Positions 51,601 through 60,600 of a DNA stretch of 64,000 bases are shown here, one piece after another. Source of the DNA: Siphonodentalium dalli (taxonomy: Eukaryota; Mollusca; Scaphopoda; Gadilida; Siphonodentaliidae); assembly GCA_032622095.1 (NCBI GenBank), contig CP136064.1, positions 217,138,205 through 217,202,204 on the forward strand, read 5' to 3'. The translations under genes were made by a program, and so were the position numbers. Positions within the stretch are counted from its first letter, which is position 1. Each line of letters begins with the position of its first letter. The notes under the pieces were generated by a model. The model saw nothing but the letters and a program-made list of their open reading frames with translations, had not been told where the DNA came from and searched no databases.

Positions 51601-54600
51601 AGGCTATTTTTAATATATACAGTCAAATTTTGTTAAGTCGAATGTCTGTAACTCGAAAAACCTGCTTAAGTCGAAGCAGTGGCTCGGCCCTGGCTAAATG
51701 TCTGCATAAAGTCATCAAACTTAGCATGGATAAGACGTATGATGGTAAATCATTATTCCCGGTTAAGACGAAACAAAATCTGGGCCCTCCAGGTAGTTTA
51801 CAGTTGTAATTAATATGGATTAGTCAAAATGCAGTCAGCAACCTTACATGCCAGGATACTGCTCATGGGTGTTAATATCAATTAAAACATTCAGATAGTC
51901 ACACACAGTCCCCTTGTTTATCAATTAACTACGTTTTCTGATCATATTTTGACTAATTACAATACCTGCGGATTGGTGTTATAATGTAATTATCTATTTA
52001 GCAAAGTGTTGAAACATCGACTTGATTGTTTCAAAAAGCATCGAACTGTGGCTGTATATTATATGGTAAATCAACAAAGTACTGCATCAAGCACAATTTG
52101 GCAGGTACCAGTAGTAAAACTGTTCAATTATTTCATTCCTGATTCCTTCATTATAATAAGTCTAACGTACTTCCTTTGCACGTGCAATTATGCATTCATG
52201 TATGTACATGCCAAACTGACTTGAAGTCCTTGTTTTCATTTTCAATGGTAAAATTACATCAACAAGTTGACGAACGGGTTTCTAAATGGGATGTGTCTTT
52301 TGCAATCGGAGGGGGCAACTGGATAACTCAAAATAAATCATTGGTCCCAATCGACATCGACTTAATGAAGTTTGAATGTATATATTTATTAATTTTTTCG
52401 TGATTTTCTTTGCATATTTGGCCAAAACAGTCAAATTTGAGATTATTATTTAGACAGGCTCTTGTCCTCATACGATCACTCAGATATAAGTCACTCAGTG
52501 ACAGTGGAGTTGATTCAGTTCATATTTATTGTTTAGCAAAATTTTTAATCCACCAAGAAATTTGATTATTTTCAATTAGATGTCTGGATTTCGCAAGCTT
52601 CTTGTTAGCACACCACTGCTCTCGGCATGAAAAAAATTGCTTCCATGATGTACCCTTGCAGCAACATGTTATGTGATATATTATGAACTGATATATAGCT
52701 TCTATATTCTGTCATCATGTGGCTTCTGATAGGCTCCAGATGTGCACCTAAACATCACAGGCAGAGAGTTGTTTCTTGGTGCATGTATGGCTACATGTGG
52801 AAAGAAAATAAGTTACTTGCTTATTTACTAGAACACTAATTAACTTTCAGTTTTTTGGGGCTTCGTTAATATAACTTCTCAGCCTTCTCAGTTGTACACT
52901 CGGCTGGTTGGATTTCATTCAGTGGTTTTGGTTAGTAGTTTTATTCAGGTATAAAAATAGTTCGGAGCTTGAATTGGGTCTCCACTGGCTTGACATTCTC
53001 TTAAAGTCTCTATTTTACATCTGTTACAATTTCTGATGTGAAAAGCACACAGCGATCCATTTTGGAGTGGCATATGTGGTTGCTTTCCTCGGTCATTTCC
53101 ATTCTAACCATATCATTGTCTCATCAAATCTACTTCTCATTTTCACTCACAAATCACAGTGAACGTTTGGGTATGGTTAGTATTCTCAATGGTACAGTAA
53201 TGCCCTAAATAATCAACTCCTTAACCTCAGCAGAATTGTGGGTAACTTTCCAGGATTTAGTCGGAAATATGGCTTGTTGCCATTCATTGGAAAGCTCTCA
53301 GTGAGAGCTTTCCGATGAATGGCAACAAGCCATATTTCCGACTAAATCCTGAAAAGTTACCCATAATTCTGCTGAGGTTAAGGAGTCAATTATTTAGGGC
53401 ATTTAATACTGTAATATGATTGTGATGAAAACATGGTTTCTATTGGATTATAGAATGACAGTAAATGCTAGATCTCATCTAAACAATTTTCTGAGTTTTA
53501 TAAACATTTCAGGATTATATATTCTTTGAAAACTCTAAGGAGGCAAAACGTGTTAAAAAACAGATGAAAGAAGTGAACAAAAGATAAGGTAGTAAACCTG
53601 GCGATTTTGCATTGAGTCCAGAGTTTGTGGCATGATCACCACAAATATATCAAATCATATTCAATATGTTGGTGCAATACGGCATGAGTTGATGTTCAAT
53701 GTGTAGTGCTTCTTTGAATGCACCAAATGTTTCACAGCCAATCTATGTAAATTTAAAACTCATTTTGATGTAAGTTAAACATGTTATTAAATAGGTTCCA
53801 GGTTATTAATTTCTTGAAATTGGAATTTGTTCAAATTCTTTTCTGTCATTGAACGACAAATATGGACTATAAATTTGGTGAATTACTGAATTGTATTGGA
53901 TTGTTGGATAAGGGATTAATACACACTTGTCTGCTTCCGTCCCCCGTCTCCTGCGTTATGATGCAGTCACGAACCCCTGTTTGTTCAACAAATAGAGTAG
54001 AGACTAGATACATCTAGCAGCTAAATAAGAGTAGACTTGATTCATCTAGCTGCATGAAGGTTGATTAGGCTTACCTGTGCATGAACTATTCAACTAACAT
54101 GATTTTGAAGTCTGCTTTTGATCAATTTGCAAGTTTCAACAACACAACTCGCTGATTTCCGCAAAGGTAGTCCGGACCCTGAATGTGACAGACGCTTTGA
54201 GTAAGTTTGAGTCTAGAGTCACGTGTCATTTGATGAGATGTAGCGAATAGATCGATTCTCTGATCTGCTGTGAAAATAAGAGCAAACATTCATCATAATC
54301 ATTGTGATCATCGCGGTTGAGTTTCATTCAAAGATGGTGTATGGATTCATTAGATGAAAATACTATTTTAAGTTCTAATCTATGTTCAGCCTGATGCTGG
54401 TTAGCTAAATGAGTTATTACACGTTCATCCTCATCCATACTCCATTATTAATAGCATTATCATCATATATGTGCAGAAGTTCCAATGATTTTTATATGCC
54501 TGTTTTTTAAACGGAACAGGTTATGTTATTGGTTAATCCGTCCGTCCATCTGTTCATTCGGTTTTTTTTTATTTCCGGATGATAACTTTAGTAAGTCTGA

Positions 54601-57600
54601 ACTGAATGGAATGAAATTTGTTATTTGGCTTTACTAGCACAAAATACAGGTCAGGTTCAAATTCAGATTACGCCCATCAATTTTCACCAGAGTTACGGCC
54701 CTTTTTGTTGGAATTTGTACTCAATTTTCATTTCTCGTTGATAACGTTAGTAAATCTGAACTGAATGGAATGAAATTTGGTATGTGAGTTTACTAGCACA
54801 AAATACAGGTCAAGTTCGAATTTGAGTTTTGCCAGAATTGTACTTGTCGACTTGCCATTCATCGGAAAGCTCTCAGTGAGACTAAATCCTGAAAAGTTAC
54901 CCATAATTCTGCTATGGTTAAAGAGTCGATTATTTAGGGCATTACTGTATAGTTCTTAGCTGGTCGTTAAAATCACTGTATAGAATGATATGGATATTGT
55001 TGTTTGGCTACCGGCTTCTACTTCCAGAATTTCTATTATCAAGTTGGTTCTTTCCTGTTTCTGCTAGACATTTATTGGTATCACATCGGGAACAATTTCT
55101 CATAATTAAATGATTGCTGTCTCCGAACAAGAGTCTTCGGTTCAGCTGATACAGTAATGCCCGAAGTATATGACCCTTTATCCACAGCAGAATTATGGGT
55201 AACTTTTCAGAATTTAGTCGGAAATAGGGCTTGTTGCCATTCATCGGAAAGCTCTCACCGAGAATTTTCCCATGAATGACAGCAAGCCATATTTCGCCGA
55301 ATAAATCCTGAAAAAGTTTCCATAATTCGGCTGTGGTTTAGGGGTCGATTATTTAGGACATTACTGTAATTGCCTTATTATTTGGTAAATGTTTGAATGT
55401 TTCCATGACTGTTCCATGAACTATACTTGTCACACAATTTCTCATATTTGCACACTTTGAAATGTCTTACTGTTTATTTAGACCAAGTTTCTACCAGCAG
55501 GGTCATCCGCCATGTTAGATAGAGATGGAGACGAATTTCCAACATGTCCCTCTTAACACACATTAATTCCCTGCCCATGGGTGAGAGTGACTTAACCCTT
55601 TCAGTGCCAGGTCCGATTTTTGTATCAACCCATATACCCTGTGCCAATGCATTCTCTTATATATGCGAGTCGACCATAGGTCGCCTCGCATATATAAGAG
55701 AATGCATTGGCCTAACAATTTTTCATCATTTGTTATTATTTTTTACAATTTTAATAATTTTTTCTTATATTCTTTAACAGACTTATTTTGTAGGTTTAGT
55801 GCCAGGGAATCTTACGTTTTTCATGGGCATCAAAATTATTACTATGAATACTTGGTGATAGTTTTGAGTTATAACATGCCCCTAAGGTTTTATCCAGTTT
55901 GTTTTTAAATTTGCTATAGCATGCTTAAGCATACCCAAAAAAATCATAAAAAATTAATAAATAATTTTTTTTTTTTTTTTTTAATTTTTTTGTATTTTTT
56001 AGGGCCGATTTTACAGACCGTAAATTAGGGCCGATGAGATGAGATCAGCCCCTGGCACTGAAAGGGTTAATGTCCCAATTTAGCCGTGATACTGGTATCA
56101 CATAAAAAACATTTTTAACACAATTATTTAACCTTTGCATGTCTCACTAAATATGATGTGCATTTGGCACCCAGTATAAAATTCATAGAAAGACTTTGAT
56201 CATTGATATAATGGTAAAAACCAAGGACCAGTCTGGAGGTTTCAAAATTTTGAGAAGTAACTTCTCTCTATTTATTTGGGTAGAAGTGGGCTGTTATCAG
56301 GAGGAAGTCATAAAGGCTGATGTTCAAATAACACTTCAACATGAGACCTCTTATGGTCCATTAATTATTATGCAGTATAAAGACCCATTTATTATCATAT
56401 GTTAGCTTATCATGCTTTATTTGTTCAGTTACAATGATATGAGAACATGAATGATGGAGAGAACTAAGAACAATTCTTCTTCCCGGCAAAATAATTAAGT
56501 GTGTCCTAAAAGTTTATCCCGGAAAAAATAAAAAACGTGTATGTGGTCAGGAAGTGGAAAATGTTATGTAAGTGCCTAGCGCTTGATGCCAAATTCTCTT
56601 CTTCCCTCTCTGACTCCTTCCTCACATATGTGTATAATATTTTTGTAAATTCATGAATGATTCTTGGGAAAGATTTAATAATGTTTACACTAAAATAATA
56701 GGGGAAAGTTGAAATATCAAGGCTGGTCCCTGTTTAAACAAAATGTTAGCTGCCCTTGGCTCAATCTTACTCCCATTGTCTCCGAAAATAATATTTATTT
56801 TATTAAATGCAGATTATTTACATGTGTATAGGAATTATGTTATTTGAGCTTATTCATTAATCTATTGAAATACATCGATGGAATACAAACAAAATAATTG
56901 TGTGTTCCAACAAGTATTCATAGCATATAAAGGCACAGTAATGCCCTAAATAATCAACTCCTAAACCACAGCAGAATTATGGGTAATTTTTCAGGATTTA
57001 GTCGGAAATATGGCGTGTTGCCATTCATCGGAAAGCTCTCACTGAGAGCTTTCCAATGAATGGCAACAAGCCATATTTCCGACTAAATCCTGAAAAGTTA
57101 CCCATAATTCTGCTGTGATTAAGGAGCCGATTATTTAGTGCATTACTGAATGGCATTTCGTCTTTGCCTGCATCTATTGTGACCGACATTCCTGGGACGA
57201 AACTTGGCCAACTATTCTTTATGATTATCCATTGTTACACTAATTTTCAGGATTTCATGTTCTTTGAAAACAATAAGGACAAAACAAGTAAAGAAATTGA
57301 GAAGGTCATAAAGCATTAAGGTATCAAGGGCGCACAATGTTGTGTCTGATGCAGCATTTTGTGGCATGTGATATTTTCCACAAATATTTCAGTCATTTCT
57401 CATGTAAACTTGGGCATGAGTTGATATTGTTTGGTGATTTGGCTCTGTCACTTTTTTCTTAAAATAAAAATGGTAAAGAAATCACTAAATATAACTCTTG
57501 TTCAAACTTTACCCTAGCGCGTCAGCTCCCCTATAGACATATTATATGCAGTAAGAATACAGCGCTGTCTGCATAAGTATGAACATACTACGTACTCTCA

Positions 57601-60600
57601 GATAGGGGTACGTTAATTGTCCCCTGTTACACTAGCAGTCAGCCATTATTCACAACTGAATCTCAGAAATTATTGCATCGGATCCATTCTATCTCAACGT
57701 TTGAAATGATTTATGATGTTCCAGGATTGTGAATGTTAAAAGCATTTCAATAGAGTAAATTTTATAGTTTTATTCCCCATGATATTTTTCCGCTGACAAT
57801 GGCCACAACCTCAAAGGCCGAGCACATAATGTCATGACGTCATTCAGCAGTGAAGAGTTTAAACAATGTTAAAGTTAATGTTTGGTGTGTAATGAGAAGG
57901 CTGCAGGTAATATGGTATATACATGTACTTTGAAAGAGAGTTTCAATATTTTTTGTTGATATTGATTCTATAATAAGAGGTGTGTTCTAAAATTCACAAG
58001 ATCTTGTTGTGAGTCTGCATGGATATGATATGGATATGATATGGATATGATATGGATATGACTCAGTTGATTGTAATGTTCTATCAGTGCAATATTGGTT
58101 GTTATTAATTTCTCCTGTGTATTTTTGCATTGTGTTTTCATATCATTTTTCTATACATTTTTGCTTTGTCTTCAGCAATTTATCATAATATGAGAGGTTT
58201 CATTTCATTTATGATTTCATCCACTCACAATGACAAATGTTTTATTTACTAGTAATCCCAAGTTTCCTTCGACGTAAACCAGCTAGTGAAATCGGTTGAA
58301 TAATGATGTTTTAAGTCGAAGCCCCGTGTATATATTCTTCTATATCGGGGTTTATCATTGTTGACCCGCTCACCTAAAATCCCCAATAACTGTAATAAGA
58401 TGTCACAATTGTAACAGTAAAATTGCGACAGTAAACCAGTTTATTCCATAGAAAATATTATATTTGTTCTGAACTCCACAAGAGTTTACAACTGAGAGTA
58501 GTAATGTAATGTGAAAAATATATTTTTACACGTGACAAAGTTGACATAGATATGAACTCATTTGACATCGTGAAGTCACAGTGTAAAATTACGCGGCATA
58601 TTCTATGCGCAATTTAACATGGAAGTTTGATTATAATACCCGGTACATCATTTTGACTGTAAGATGTCACTCTTTCCGATGTATATAGCATCATGTATTG
58701 AATTGTAGGATATTAATAATCGATTAAAAGTGACAAAAAATCCTGCCACTGGATCTGGCGTAAAGTGTGCTAAAGAAAGAAATAAACACGGACTTTGATG
58801 TAAAACAGCATTATCTCGACCGATTTTTCACGACATAGTTTACGTCAAAGGGAACTTGGACTAATTTACTAGTAGCACATTTTCAGATATTCTAAGAAGC
58901 TGAGACTCAGATTCCGGCCTTATAGTCTCATTATCAAGTTGCTAATTTTCTGTATTTTTTTGTATGTAATTTTCAGGATTTTCAATATTTTGAGAAGAGT
59001 CGTAAAGATGATGACAAGGATATCAAACATGCACATTGAGGTAGCGGCATGGTTAATATATAAACCTTGGTGTGGTCGTCACATTCATGCATTACAGCTT
59101 AACTCCCACTTATTCATTTGATGCAGCTTAACATGGTTCACAATTCACCTGTCTATCCATGCTGTAAAAAGTATTGTCTGTAATTACGGGGCTCTTAAAT
59201 TATTCCTATAAATCATATTTGAGTTATTCCATACAATACTTATTATCTAAGATATGTTTAGTTCCATCTGCTTTCACACCAGAATTTGTCTGTGTCTGTA
59301 CTCTGCAGTTGAAATGCCTACAATTTCGGTTTTTATGGGATGTTTTTTTCAAACAGTGAATTGACATTGTATGTATTTCATGAGACTGATACCTGAAATT
59401 AACACAGAGTACTAAAACAGCTGAACAGAAGAAACATTTGAATTAACCAATCACAGCACAGGATAGTATAGTTGTCGTGAAATGTGAACTACTTTTCACT
59501 CCAACCATAACGAGAATGTGGATATATACTGATACCGGTAGCTTTGAATTTTCAGAAAACGAGGACTGTTTTTGCTAATCTACTTCAATATACCTAAATT
59601 TAGTTATACATATTCTCAAGTTATGGTTGGAAAAAATTGTCATCAATATATATATATTTGTGTCATCAACAACAAAGCAGCAATCTTTTTACACTCTGAG
59701 TACTGGACTGGCCGATCAGAGAGATGGGAGATTTCCGGATTACCCAGTGGGTCATCAGTTCTGTGATTTCTTTTCCTTGTTGAAATTGATGAAATTTCAA
59801 AAGACAAACAGCCTTTCTTATTTAGAAAAGCCCACAAATAAATATGTTGCTATTTTGGCCCTAGAATTACCCAAATTGGAATGCAGGAATTCATGGCAGC
59901 ATAAACAATGGGTCAGTTTACATCAAACTTGGGGCCAGAAAGGTACTGTGAAGAATTGATTGGCAGGAGATGTTCCCACCTCTTTTTCTTTGCCAGTCTA
60001 CACACGATCAGATTGATGATATTGTGCTTCTATGACTGATGATATAAGTTATAAGTGTATATTATTTATTTATTAATATCCACTTACTGTACAGCTCTAT
60101 CAAAGTCATAAGCAAAGCAAACAGTATTGTAGTCAGCTTGCTGCTTTGAGGTTCATTGATTAATTTGAAAGCCACACCATATTGACTTAACTGCATTGTG
60201 CTGAGAATATTTTGTTTTTACAGTTCCTGCAGTAAAGTTTTCTAAAATGAAACTTTTGCTGATAAAAGTGATACACATTTTAAATTTATTATGAAAAATC
60301 TTCAATTCTTGAATAAAATATACAGAAATATTGCATTTTTCATATTGAAGATATTCCCACACATTTTCTGAAATTCAAATGTGTTTTCACTAATAGTATA
60401 TTAATTGATAGATTGCATGAATTGGAGTCAGATTCTGGAGTGGCTAAATGATAGAATAGATCTGACCATGGGGTATGTGGTAAGTTCTTATGACATGGTC
60501 ACACTTTTTGTGTGAAATTGCTTTATTCAACAATATGAATTGATAGCTAGTTTACATATGATTCTTCAAAGAAAAACCATAAAACTCATAAATAGTTCAC

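Noticed and set aside
51622-51990. Pogo/Tigger-type end as a complete element
   Set aside because: The left end is suggestive but I could not find a convincing inverted partner, so it is only mentioned in the intron note.
59572-59959. Overlapping 64- and 110-codon frames in the scramblase intron
   Set aside because: No DFMFFE-like start, no acceptor in the right place and no conserved motif; unlikely to be another exon.
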